From assembly GCF_963855985.1 (NCBI RefSeq), contig NC_087090.1, positions 14,940,501 to 15,004,500 of the forward strand: DNA of 64,000 nucleotides. Direction: 5' to 3'. The DNA comes from Ostrinia nubilalis (Eukaryota > Arthropoda > Insecta > Lepidoptera > Crambidae). Positions 42,153 through 53,523 of this stretch are shown piece after piece. The notes under the pieces were generated by a model. It made no database searches. It saw only the letters and a program-made list of their open reading frames with translations, and was not told the DNA's origin. Position numbers and translations under genes: made by a program. Each line of letters starts with the position of its first letter. Within the stretch, counting starts at the first letter, position 1.

Positions 42153-44352
42153 CCCAAGTAGCAACAGATTATCTTCATAAGGCATTGAAGATATCTTGAA
42201 GACTAGTAGCCTAATTCCAGCCGTTGTCTTGGCCAAGACAATAGTCGCACTCAAGAAATCTTGAAGTTATGCCCCAAGACAATGGTAAGCAAAAAAGGGC
42301 ACAATCCTTTGGAGATCACTGAGACAGAGTTAAGACAACGCTTAAGGCAGACTTAAACCCTAATTAAGAGTGTAGTTTAAGAATTTCTAAACAAGTACTA
42401 TAATATATCTTGTAGTATGACTGTAGACAAGGTAATAGAGTTGAAGATATCTTGAATACTTATTTAAGACTAATAATTATTTTACAGCTAAGGTTTATTT
42501 AACTTCATGAAAAACTATGTAAGACACTTTTTATTAAAGAGGAACTTAATTTAGAAAACATTGTGATCTTTAACACTAAATCAACTTTAGATAATGGTTA
42601 ATGAAAATGGCGATTAAATTATTTTAATAACTAATTTATATTATGTCTAGAAAAGATCTTGAATGTCATTTTTGCACAAGAAATATAAAACGCAGTGTGG
42701 TTTCTCGTGTAAAATCAATAGATAATGTTATAAAACAAGAGGGCCTTGAAAAAAACCTAATAAGATCAATAAAATATTACGAAACTGTATTGTATAAAGA
42801 AAACTTTGAGGTTATAAAATAATATTTTATTTTATGCAAACGTTCTGAGACATTTATGCAACTAGAAAAAGTGTAACAAAGACGTACTTGAATTTAAATG
42901 TCCTCTTGTTATGATATTATTGGTTAATTTCTGATTTATTTTTTGTTACACATAGCTCATAATGGCGGTAATTCTAATTTGTCTTAATGTAGTAAGAATA
43001 TAGAAGATTTTGAATTTGTAAGTTTAGTGAAGAAAGAGTTGAGTCAAGTTATACTTTACATAGTATTAGTTTAGAAACATTCGATTTAACTTACACTTAA
43101 AATTCACTTGATGAAGCATTACTTAAGTGCATGTGGTATCAAGTAGATCTTTAGTTTTATTTAGTTAAAACTAGATAGTTTTCATTCTGTCTTAGTCTTG
43201 CTAAATTATTGGTGCTGCTATACATTAGAGAACAATTCATTTACTAACTTATTTGTTAATTACATGATTTTTCTCTCGACTTTGTCCGTGTGGAAGTCGA
43301 AAATGGTTCTAATAGGACTAATTGGTTTTAACGTTTCTAGTTTTGTTATAACATATAGGGGAAAGTTCGGTATATTGTACTGGCGGGTAAATTGCACCAC
43401 CCTCATATTTCGTAAAGTATTCTTTGAACTCTGTAATTGCAACACAACAATTCATTGAATATCAGCCATATGATTTTTGCCATGTATAATGAACACATGA
43501 CGTATTTTATTGTGAAAAGTTTTTATTTAATTGTTTTTATGGAACTTTTAACAATTTGTAAAGTTCCACACTTTACGCTTCTCAATCTTCTCATTTAATA
43601 AACATTATTAGAAACATTTTTTGGTAGTTATTATTATGTTAAGATTTTTTAAAAGTACCTTCTGTCACCTAGTTAGTTAAATTGTATAATATCATGTTGT
43701 ACCCAACTTTACCATACAATTTCGAAAATATTTTAGATAATATTTTAGTAAATCATATTTTGAGTTGAGAGATAATAGCATAATTTAGTTCGCGAGCGAC
43801 CGCACGCATTTTGTATCAAAAATTAATACAATAAGCTGCGCACGCAGGTGCCCGCGGCGGGCGTGCATTACCTTGAATTAATAGGCATGATCGTGATCCT
43901 GTTTTATCGAAATCGTCCCGTTAAGTGTATTTTTTCTCAAAATGTAATAATTCTAGTAAAAAAGTAATTAACTTAATCTTCAGAAAACTATTTCTATGAT
44001 AATGGTATTTAAAAAGTCCTAAGTAAATCTAAGAATACTTTATTTACTTTGCAACACTTAAATAATACTTCATCTATACTATTTACTATTAAGTGAGCAT
44101 ACAAAAAATCTTAATTTAGTAAAATAAGTTTTTTTTTAACTTAAGCTAAGAATAACTTAAGACCAAATTATCTAAAGAATACTTAACTTGGTTTTGGGTA
44201 TTCTTAATTTGCTTAAGTAGCGCTCGATGAAGAATATAAAGTCTTAAAGAAAAACAACTCTATTCTAAGTTTATTTGGTTTTAGCTTAAGTGTAAATTTA
44301 GATAGAGTTAAGACAAGTAAGATTTTGCCCTTAATACCAATTGCTACTTGGG
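42153..44352. mobile_element. 2.2-kb non-coding element with short inverted termini
   Basis: CCCAAGTAGCAA at the left end is inverted as TTGCTACTTGGG at the right end. The interior is AT-rich and full of CTTAAG, TAAGAC and GAAGATATCTTGAA-type words. It has one GC-rich island near 43790-43880 and no convincing protein. Probably a non-autonomous DNA transposon. The target duplication is not clear. Confidence 0.5.
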
Positions 44353-45069
44353 CAGCAAACCTCTGCCAGATTTCGACCTAAACAATTAGAGCCGCAGATT
44401 TTTTGCACTAAACTTTGGTTATCCATATAAGTAGGCTACACCGTTACTTCCCGGCACTGCCTCGGTGGGTTGCTTACATTTTCATGTACACAAACTACAC
44501 TCGGCATCAAATAAATCGCACCTTCCGCAACAAGCACTTCTCAAACGTATGCATCCCCACTTCCCACCAACATTGGTTCCATTTGAAAGCCTAGTTCTAA
44601 ACTTCATTTTATTAAAGTAAAGGTTTTTACCCCAAAAATTTGTTTTTAGAAGGATCCAGAGTCACTTCTTCAAAAATTAGGTAGGTAGTTACGCTTGAGC
44701 CAAATTTTATGGCTATAAAACTGTTAAATTGGGATTAATCGCTATCCATCTGTTAAAAAGGACACGTAATATCATTATTTGGTTTTATAACTACAAAAAT
44801 TAGTCTAATTGTTCCCACAGGTGAGCTCCAAGTGAGGCCTTTTTTCAAGTCACATTTATGGTAGGTACCTGTTAAGTGTTTATTAAAAAAAGAAATGTAT
44901 TTTTCATTAAGTTTATTTATTGGGCTTTCAAATAACACCAATATTGTTGGGGCAGTTGGGGCACCATGATTGTGTCAGAAGGAAATCTTTAAAGTTCGCG
45001 TCGCGGAAGGTGCGGTTTATTTGATGTTGAGTATAATATTTGTATTGTGCAGGAATCGAACACAGTACG
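44353..45069. other. Intergenic, nothing firmly recognised
   Basis: No gene. Fragmentary, AT-rich. Confidence 0.35.
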
Positions 45070-45320
45070 TCCTCTTTTTTTATGTGACGAGTAGACGGAT
45101 CACCTGATGGTAAGTGATTACCGTCACCCATAGACACCCGCAGTCCCAGGGGCGTTACAGGTGCGTTGCCGGCCTTTAAGGTGAAGATACGCTCTCTTCT
45201 TGAAAGGCTGCAGGTCGTATCGGTCCGGAAACACAGCAAACGACAGTCCATTCCACAGTTTGGTTGTACGGGGCAGGAAGTTTCTAGAGAAACGTACTGT
45301 TGTGGACTGCCAACCATCCT
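45070..45320 (-). repeat. Interspersed repeat, probably LINE/SINE 3' region
   Basis: TCACCTGATGGTAAGTGATT, CCCATAGACACCCGCAGTCC, GTTGCCGGCCTTTAAGG and GGTCGTATCGGTCCGGAAAC make up a block familiar from many moth and butterfly sequences. Orientation is inferred from the T-rich left edge. The family name is not assigned. Confidence 0.5.
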
Positions 45321-45343
45321 CTTACATATTATAGATACATAAA

Positions 45344-45650
45344 GTCGGCCGTTTGGTGTAGTGGTTCAGAACGGACCACTATTCTGCTTGTTTGCCTCCT
45401 GTCACATAAAAAAAAAACTATGCCGAGAGGTCCCGGGTTCGATTCCCTGTCGGGCACAAATTGAAATGATGAATTTTAATTTCTGTGACGAGTCTGGGTG
45501 TTTTCTATGTATAATATGTATGTAGTTATTTACAAAAAAAAAGTATTTTAGTATGTTTACATCCGTTGTCTAGTACCCATACAAGCTTTGCTTAGTTTGG
45601 GACTAGCGGCGCAGTGTAAAAATTTCCAAGTATATTTTTATTTTATTTAC
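45344..45650 (+). mobile_element. tRNA-headed SINE (second family)
   Basis: An A-box-like TGGTGTAGTGG and a B box GGTTCGATTCC lie in a tRNA-like head (GTCGGCCGTTTGG ... GTCGGGCAC). Between them sits an inserted AAAAAAAAA tract. The body (GTCTAGTACCCAT, GCTTTGCTTAGTTTGGGAC) ends in an AT-rich tail. Headless fragments of the body lie at 38095-38220 and 56305-56475. Confidence 0.75.
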
Positions 45651-45888
45651 ATAATATCAGTTATCTAGCTCTCAACCACTATCATTGGCTAGTGAAAAAG
45701 CCCAGTTTGTGTAAATATTAGTTCTGCTACATCGGCCCACGCGTTAATCCGTAAAGACGTCATTCCGCAAAGCATGACGCGACCCACTTTTGTCACCCAA
45801 AATATTTGACTGTGTATCTTTTTTTGGAACTGATAACTTCGGTGTTTTCGGAAATGGGTGAATAAATAAAAACTTTTAGGAGTTTCCC

Positions 45889-46142
45889 GTGATCGAATCA
45901 GAAATAGGGAGATCCGCAGGAAAACCAAAGTAACCGATATAGACCAGAGAATTGCCAAACTTATGTGGCAGTGGGCGGGGCACATAGCTTGTAGAGCTGA
46001 TAGTTGTTGGGCAAAACGCTAGGTGGACCGATGATCTGGTGATATGTCGCAGGTAGCACCTGAATGTGGGCAGCGAAAATCCTTGAGCGAAGCCTTACTT
46101 AATCCAGCAGTGGATGTCATTTGACTGAAACAAACGAACGAA
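45889..46142 (+). pseudogene. RTE C-terminal pseudogene fragment
   Basis: Translates in pieces to RNREIRRKTKVTDI, LMWQWAGHIA and the final tail GTGGATGTCATTTGACTGAA, with stops and frame changes between. 5'-truncated and old. Confidence 0.7.
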
Positions 46143-47295
46143 GTTACGATACTTACGATATTCTCTAGGCATAGCGAAGCGAATTAAATATTTTTGAATA
46201 TGAGTCGGAACGATTAAGCTTAGTAGTACAAACTAACCGATGATTGATTTGGAATGAAAAAGCTTTGGCTATCATTATGAAGAGAAAATGATAATTTTTC
46301 TTAAATGCCTTTTTGAAACCAATTGAAGTCTATTTACTTAGCACTTATCAAAACTATTACTTACATAAAGCGACATAGTTTAAGCACTTAGATGTGCAGC
46401 CTTCCGTAGTTTACCCTGAACAATAGGTAAATCTAACGGTCATTAGATGGAATGCTTGTTTCCGCTGCACTGTTCATTATCCAAAGTAAATCCCCTAGGC
46501 TTGGACTTTACCTACCTTAATTGAGTACAGTCCACAGAACATCAAGCCAAAATCTGTGGTACCTTATGCAGTTGGGATTGGAGTGATTTTGCAACAACGT
46601 GTCTTTACGGTCTATGTTTACCTATTAAGTATTTTGATTTTAAAGTGTTTATACTTGTCGTGTGGTTCAGAAGACCCATTAAAGAGTTATTTAACTATTG
46701 GATAGTTTCCATCTTTTGTTATCTACCTTTTATTTGAATAATTTCACCCGAAATGGAGAAGTTATGTTGTTAACCTGTAGGTAGGACGAACGCCTTAAAG
46801 CAGTTCTGTAATTTGGATGGATTAGAGTGTTCTTGAAACCTCCTGACACAGGCAAACTCATGTCGAGGTTATGGGAATATTAGTACCTACGTTTGTATTG
46901 TTTTAATTAATTAGTTGGTATGTAGATGTCATAATTTTTAATACTGGGATTGTAATGATCTTCTTTGGGATTACCGTCATGTTATTCCCACTTTTATTTT
47001 ACGAGCCGATCTTCCTCTTCTTCTTTGTTATTGTTTACGGGACATCTTCACACCTAATTGTTAATAGAAAATCCTCTAGTCGAAAATTATTTATTATCCT
47101 CCTCATAATTTAATATCATTTGTCGCAAATTCGACCTTATTACAGCTACATTAGAAGCCACGGTTCAATTTGTACTTAGGTGCGCGTGCGCCTCTGCCAC
47201 GTGCGTTGAATCATCCCAATTCCCGATAGCATTTTGTTCTTCACTGATTGCGCATGGGAATTTTAATTGAAGTATCTATTTTAGTTTGCGCAATC
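46143..47295. other. Intergenic, nothing recognised
   Basis: No gene, repeat or clear signal on either strand. Confidence 0.35.
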
Positions 47296-47299
47296 GATT

Positions 47300-47595
47300 G
47301 AATCAGAAATGAGGAGATCCGTAAATGAACTAAAGTCGCTGACATAGCCCGACGGATTAGCAAGCTGAAGTTGTGATGGGCAGGGCACATAGTACGCACA
47401 ACTGACGGCCGAGGGGCAGCAAGGTTCTGGAGTAGAGGCCACGTACCTGAAAGCGCAGCGTAGGACGTCCACCCGCGAGGAGGACCGACGAATTCATAAA
47501 GGTAGTAGCAAGAAAGGCGCTGGATGCAGACCGCTACCAACCGGCTATTGTGGAAATCATTGGGTGAGGTCCTATAGCCGAAATGATGATGATGA
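47300..47595 (+). pseudogene. RTE C-terminal pseudogene fragment
   Basis: AATCAGAAATGAGGAGATCC, GACATAGCCCGACGGATTAG and GGGCACATAGTACGCACAAC are very close to 16080-16180 of the full element but contain a stop and small deletions. Closest of all fragments to the complete copy. It ends in an ATGATG tract. Confidence 0.75.
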
Positions 47596-47970
47596 TGACT
47601 ATGCAATCTGGATCCAGGTATGCGGGTAATGGCCAGGGTCAAGTGCGTCATGTAATTTTACATTTTTTGTGTTGATACAGTCGCTGACCTTCGAGATTTC
47701 TGATCTGAAGATCCGTCAGACCTATCTGTGCATGACCTCAAAATAAATACAGATTAGTACCGGAACGTACGGATGACTAGCATTTCCTAAAATGGTTAGA
47801 TAGCTCTTAGATAGGCATAGGTAAGCGTTAAACGTCTTATAGTAGATAGTACGTAAAGCATCGTGATCTCTTTCAATATTTTAATCTATGTGCACTGAGT
47901 GGCTCTATTACTATGTATTTAGGTTCCATAAAGCTCTTATGAAACAGGCGAAACGCATTTGTAATAATAA

Positions 47971-48191
47971 TCTATACTTAATATTATAAATGCGAAAGTA
48001 ACTCTGTCTGTCTTGCTTTCACGCCTAAATCACTGAACCGATTTGAAATGAAATTTGGCATAAAGATAGTTTGAGTCTCGGGAAAGGACATAGGATAGTT
48101 TTTATCCCGGTTTTTAAATCAGGGACGCGCGCGAAGTTTTTCTGTGACAGACAAAGTTCCACGCGGGCGAAGCCGCAGGCGGAAAGCTAGT
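47971..48191 (+). mobile_element. Helitron-like element, copy 2
   Basis: Runs from TCTATACTTAATATTATAAA through CTGTCTGTCTTGCTTTCACG to a hairpin-like GCGGGCGAAGCCGCAGGCGG and a terminal AAAGCTAG. Nearly the reverse complement of 6892-7115. Confidence 0.6.
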
Positions 48192-48463
48192 CACCTACGT
48201 AATAATATGTATGTATAGTAAGTATATGCCCAGTTGTAACATTTATCTACCTAATAATGTAACTAACCTACTATTCATCTCTTCCTTTGAGTTGAATCAT
48301 CTATAAAAGAGCAATACCGCTATGAGGAAGTTTACAAAAACAAACAAGACGAGTCCACCTGCCTCTATCGTCTCAAAAACTGGAATGCGACCGAGCTGCG
48401 CGTACGCAGAATGACTCACGGGCGCGCCGCGTCCCGACTCCCGAGTTTTTCCCAAGCGGACCC

Positions 48464-48528
48464 GTCTAGCCAGCGTATTAAATTCGCCACGGTCAAAGAT
48501 TAGAAGCTTATTTACTTGGCAGAACGAC
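48464..48528 (+). repeat. Local duplication, left copy (undisturbed)
   Basis: The block starting TCTAGCCAGCGTATTAAATT and ending AAGCTTATTTACTTGGCAGA plus ACGAC is repeated at 48621-48667 joined to 49069-49089. It supplies the empty-site sequence for the element inserted in the second copy. Confidence 0.75.
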
Positions 48529-48620
48529 CTGTTCTGACGACCTGTTCGACTTGGCAGAACGACTGTTTATACCTACAGCCCAGTTGAATCTTAAAATCAA
48601 TCTCAGACTTCCCTGATCCA

Positions 48621-49089
48621 TCTAGCCAGCGTATTAAATTCGCCACAGTCAAAGATTATAAGCTTATCAACCGACTTCAAAAAGGAGGAGGTTCTCAATT
48701 CGACCCGTATGTTTTTTTTTCTGTTTGTTACGCGATAACTCCGCCAATTATGAACCGATTTGAACAAATCTTTTTTCGGCGTATAGGTAATACCTCAAGG
48801 GTGGTCCCGTTTAAATTTAATAATAGAAAAAACAACCCCCAAGGCTGGAAAATTGGGGATGAACTTTTTTATACGCAATATCTCCGCCGATTATAAATCA
48901 ATTTGAACTATTATTTTTTTGTTGAATAGGTATTATCAAAAGGGTGGTTTCATGCGAATTTGAAGAAAATATTTCACCCCGAAGGGTGGAAAATTAGGGA
49001 TGAACTTTTTTATACGCAATATTTTTAATTTTTAGATTTTTTTTGTGTTCACGCATTTGAAGTCGGTTTTATTTACTTGGCAGAACGAC
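48621..49089 (+). repeat. Local duplication, right copy, split by a 401-bp element
   Basis: The left part 48621-48667 ends in AGCTTAT and the right part 49069-49089 resumes TTATTTACTTGGCAGAACGA. TTAT is duplicated at the junction. Confidence 0.7.
48668..49068. mobile_element. TIR element with TTAT duplication
   Basis: AACCGACTTCAAA at the left is inverted as TTTGAAGTCGGTT at the right. Internal GGGTGGAAAATTAGGGATGA and TTTTTTATACGCAATAT blocks occur twice. No transposase frame. The undisturbed copy at 48464-48528 shows that exactly this segment was inserted. Confidence 0.7.
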
Positions 49090-49427
49090 AATTTTTAAAC
49101 TTAGTCCAGGTGGAGACCATGGTAAGCAAGACCTATAGGCCTTCACAATGCGTCAGCGTGGTCAGTGTAGGCCGAATCTCATCTAAAATTAAAAAGGAGC
49201 TCCTGCTGCTAGGGACTGGAATTCGCTACCTGCTGCTGTCTTTCCTGAACACTGTAATCCGGGCCTTTTCAAGGCGAGAGTGAATAGGCTCTTACAGGGC
49301 AGATATTTACCATCCTAGACTGCATCTTACTTAACACCAGATGCGGTTGCGGTCAAATACCTGCGTTGTCTTGCATAAAAAAATGGTCTGATGGATGATA
49401 ATTGATAAATCAAGAATCGCGAGTCAA
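49090..49427. other. Spacer, nothing recognised
   Basis: A 68-codon frame starts upstream in this stretch but resembles nothing known to me. It is probably repeat-derived. Confidence 0.3.
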
Positions 49428-49429
49428 TA

Positions 49430-50538
49430 TACAGTGTGAGTCACGTTAAAGTGTACATATGAAAATAGATGAAACTAGACCTATTTTTATCGACAAAAAA
49501 GAGGTCAAAAAATTTTTGAGATTTTTTTTTATTTTTTTATAGAATTTTTTTTCTTCCAGTTACTTATTGTAAAGAAAACGTAATAACTTTTAAACTAAGC
49601 GGTATATCCTGATAAAGTTAAAACAGTAATAATGTTAAATAACAGGCGATACTAAAAAAATACATAAAATACACAAAAAATGCCAACAAATAATAAAAAA
49701 ATATACTTTTTGAAAAAAATCTGCTTAAAAATTCGTGTTTTTTTGGTTATTTGATAAATTTCTCCAAAAAATGCCCCTATAACCGGTGGTTTTTATTACT
49801 TTGTATTATTCTCTATCGTATTATCTTTGTAAAACCAAAAATCGCATGTCTCTATCCCTATCACAACATTTGCTATGATCGTTTGAACAAAGGCCTGCCA
49901 CAACATTATTCTCCGCTACAGGTAGAGACAATTTTAATTTTAACTAAAATGCTTATTTTACTTCGAAATCTTTTGTTTTTATTTGAAATCTAACTTGTCT
50001 TTATCAAAATTACAAATCTAGAGCCATTTTCAGTTTTGTTGTTAACGAAGCGTTGAATGGCGCGACCGGAGAGGCTTAGTTCAAACGATCATTGCAAACG
50101 TTGTGATAGGGATAGAGATATGCGATTTTTGGTTTTACGAAGGTAATACGATAGAGAATGGTACAAAGTAATAAAAATTACCAGTTATAGAGGCATTTTT
50201 TGGAGAAATTTATCAAATAACCAAAAAAACACGAATTTTTAAGCGGATTTTATTCAAAAAGTATCATTTTTTTATTATTTGTTGGCCTTTTTTGTCTATT
50301 TTATGTATTTTTTTAGTATTGCCTGTTATTTAGCATTATTACTGTTTTTATTTTATCAAGATATACCGCTTAGTTTAAAAGTTATTACGTTTTCTTTACA
50401 ATAAGTAATTGGAAGAAAAAAAATTCTATAAAAAATTTAAAAAAAAACTCAAAAACTTTTTGACCTCTTTTTTGTCGATAAAAATAGGTCTAGTTTCATC
50501 TATTTTCATATGTACACTTTAACGTGACTCACACTGTA
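49430..50538. mobile_element. 1.1-kb foldback element with about 460-bp arms
   Basis: The left arm (49430 to about 49892) begins TACAGTGTGAGTCACG. The right arm (about 50074 to 50538) is its reverse complement with only scattered mismatches. The loop is about 180 bases. TA flanks both ends (49428-49429 and 50539-50540), suggesting Tc1/mariner-type integration. The 80-codon frame inside is not a gene. If transcribed it would give a very long double-stranded RNA. Confidence 0.8.
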
Positions 50539-50540
50539 TA

Positions 50541-51093
50541 TACACCTCTGCCAGAAAGTATAAACTATTCTTCAAAATAAAAACTATTATATTCAAAAGT
50601 TTAGAAGATACCTACCTGTGTTAAACGGGGTTAAAAGTACCTCCTTGAAAAAAAAACTTTAAAAATAAGAAAATAATTCTCCAAAACTTGAAATAATTTC
50701 TTACATCATCCTACTCTATAACTATCGCATATCATTACCAACATTTTTTAATCTAATCGCTATTATACAAACTGTTATTTTTCTTACAGCTTCAAACTTA
50801 CAGGATAGGATCTGATATTTACCTACGTGATGATAACACCATTTCAAACTGACAATATGATAAGGTACTTTAACACGAATTTTGCCCCACTTGATTGAAA
50901 TGTTATGGTAGATTGCTTATCTTTTGGTCCTGGTAAATCACCTGCTTTCCTAAAAATAAGTTCCTACCTATAGGAGAAATTGAGGACAATAATTCATTTT
51001 CCTGTTTGAAACTAGAACATAAAATCTATGTCCGAATTTATATTAATAAAATATTGTTCTTTAAAATCACATCATACGTTGTGAAAGACCTAC
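50541..51093. other. AT-rich spacer, nothing recognised
   Basis: No gene or repeat is supported. Confidence 0.35.
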
Positions 51094-51171
51094 GCCCGTT
51101 TTCACCATCGATCCCTAATTTTGTTTTCATAGGGGTCACTTAAAAATTAGGGATTAATGGTGAAAACGGGC
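51094..51171. mobile_element. MITE family B, copy 3 (short)
   Basis: GCCCGTTTTCACCATCGATC / TTAATGGTGAAAACGGGC. The core is deleted by about 35 bp relative to copies 1 and 4. Confidence 0.75.
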
Positions 51172-51687
51172 ACTAGACGTCCAAAGTTGGAAAAACATCT
51201 CCTGTTCTGGTTTTCAGTAAAAGGGTTTTAAGTGTAAAAACATCAAAATAGGTTTTTATACAAGCCTTAATATTCAAAGTAGAACATGAACATTGTACTC
51301 GTATTACCTTCTGTAAATAATATTTCTTATTTTTTCTCCCATCTGTTCCCATAATCTATGACCGGCGCGTGGTCATGTCAGGATGACTCAGTTCGCATTT
51401 CTCGAGTCGATTACATCAATTTGGTAAGAGCCAGACAGGTGACTCACGAGCCACAAGCCAAATGGAGTCCAGGAAAAAATGTATTCAAATAGCTGATTAC
51501 TCGTTGACGTTTGTAAGAAATCTTGATAGCACAATGAGGAAAATGACTTTCTTATCGGTAGGAAGTGTGTGTAGTTCCGATCAAAATATACTACTGCACG
51601 TTACTAATGTTCGTGGGAAGTTAGTATTTTCCTCAATTTTGTTTTTTTTTTGTGTTTCTTTCCGTGTATTTGTAGAGCAGGGTGACT
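51172..51687. other. Spacer, nothing recognised
   Basis: A 108-codon frame (51462-51788) runs into the RTE-derived segment and shows no domain. Not accepted as a gene. Confidence 0.35.
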
Positions 51688-52210
51688 CTACCACTATGCA
51701 GATTCCTGTAGATATCGTAAAAGGGGATTGGGAGGAATACGTGAACGTCAGTCTTTCCCAACCCATCTGGTCAACGTGGGGAATGTAGCCAAAATCCTCC
51801 ATTTGTCTCTGTTAAATTAGAGAGGGTCGTGCTCCTGCATACGGAGCTGAGACGTGGTCGCTCACTATGAGCCACATAATAAGGCTCAAGGTCACCCAAA
51901 GGGCGATGGAGCGTGCTATGCTCGGAGTTTCCCTACGTGATGGAATCAGAAATGAGGAGATTCGTAGGAGAACCAGAGTGACTGACATAGCCACGATGCC
52001 ACACGAGCCGGAAGACGTAGTGTGGGCAGGCCTCCCACTAGGTGGACCGACGATCTGGTGAAGGTCGCGGGAGGTACCTGGATGCGAGCGGCGCAGGATC
52101 GGTCTTCGTGGAAATCCTTGGGGGAGGCCTTTGTCCGGCAGTGGACGTCTTTCGGCTGAAACGACGAACGAACGACGACTTACTCCTGCAGCATGATCTG
52201 ATGATGATGA
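51688..52210 (+). pseudogene. RTE derivative: 5' UTR-like piece joined to C-terminal pseudogene
   Basis: CCTGTAGATATCGTAAAAGG resembles the RTE leader motif. From about 51838 the DNA encodes ETWSLTM, LKVTQRAMERAMLGVSL and RNEEIRRRTRVTDIA, close to the 13391-16378 protein, with frameshifts later. It ends CAGTGGACGTCTTTCGGCTG and an ATGATGATG tract. It is an internally deleted copy of a diverged RTE subfamily. Confidence 0.7.
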
Positions 52211-52799
52211 TGTCACCGAGAAAGAAGGGCAAACCAATACGTGGATCATTGACCGTTTGCGTTACTAATTTAGATGAATGTAAACTGACACGTGACACGC
52301 GTTAAATAAAATGAATCACACCTATTAAAACTGTATCTGTGGTTTGTTATTATTGTGAAAATAAAACGTGTTAATTGCAACAACAATTTTATACAGTTAC
52401 CTGACACCAAGATATAGGTACATTCCTAAAGATTACTTTACGTTCAATAAAATCAAGGCTTTTTTAAGGTAAACTTCATTTTGCTTCGATCTTCGATGAA
52501 GGGGTTTTACCGTATAAAATGGGTCAGTAGTAGTTAACACCATTTCTTCGTAATATTGACGCAATTTTATATCGCAATACGACGTCAGAGATAGCTGGTA
52601 CTTTCACAATGGGGCCCTTAAGTGGGTAGGTATATTTTTTGAGCTTGTAATGTCAACAAACACTCAAGTTGGCTTGAGATAGCTAATTGTAAGTACCTAG
52701 GTAGTTTTGATTACAATAAATAAGGAAACAGGAATGAATAAAATAAATTATTTAAGTATTTAAAAGACGCTAATTCCGGAAAATAAGAGTAGGTACTAT
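52211..52799. other. AT-rich spacer, nothing recognised
   Basis: No gene or repeat is supported. Confidence 0.35.
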
Positions 52800-52913
52800 G
52801 CCCGTTTTCACCATCAATCCCTAATTTTTAAGAGACCCCTATGAAAACAAAATTCCTGTTATGTGTTACCATAGGGGTCACTTAAAAATTCGGGATTGGT
52901 GGTGAAAACCGGC
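52800..52913. mobile_element. MITE family B, copy 4 (complete)
   Basis: GCCCGTTTTCACCATCAATC ... AAAACAAAATTCCTGTTATG ... GATTGGTGGTGAAAACCGGC. The best-preserved full-length copy apart from one base in the right end. Confidence 0.75.
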
Positions 52914-53519
52914 ACTACTCAGTAATGGAGTGATCTGAGCTCTATAAATTAACTTTTTTCAACCCATTACACTCTATTACTCGTATCTAGAAAGTAAAAT
53001 ATTTCCTTCAAGCTAAAAAAAAACAATAGGTACATAAATTTAAAAGAAAAGCAATGGAAGTCTAATTTAGTAGTTTCTAATGTCATGCACATATCTCCAA
53101 GATTTTGTGTAACCTTTGGAGGGACTTTACCAAATACTGTGAAACTGAAAACAATTCATTCGATCAAGGAAAGTCGGCGACTCGCGTATTTTGTAAAGGC
53201 ATCAATGTAGAGTCTTTTTTATGCAGCACAAAGCAGGTATTTGACGGTCAAGTGAAAATACCTCCTAACTGCATTTATGTTTTTGGGATTCAGGAGATAG
53301 AAAAAAATACGTAAATATTAGCTACTTGCGCATATAGCAGCTATTTCCACAAAGTTTTATTGCTATCTAAAAAGAAATATCAGTGAGGAGAATAATTTCG
53401 AATGGAATAAGTTCACGCGAAATTAAATTTAAAGCCTATTGTATTAATTAAGAAAATCGATTTCTTAGGTATTTTCACTTCACCGTCAGTATTTGACTGC
53501 AATCGCACCTGATGTTACT
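52914..53519. other. AT-rich spacer, nothing recognised
   Basis: A 69-codon frame at 53105-53314 has no recognised domain and no supporting signals. Confidence 0.3.
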
Positions 53520-53523
53520 TTAA

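Noticed and set aside
49751..49993. 80-codon frame in the foldback
   Set aside because: Lies across arm and loop of a palindromic element, AT-rich, no domain.
51462..51788. 108-codon frame beginning MESRKKCIQIADYS
   Set aside because: Its second half runs into RTE-derived DNA and the hydrophobic part is a T-rich tract; no supporting signals.
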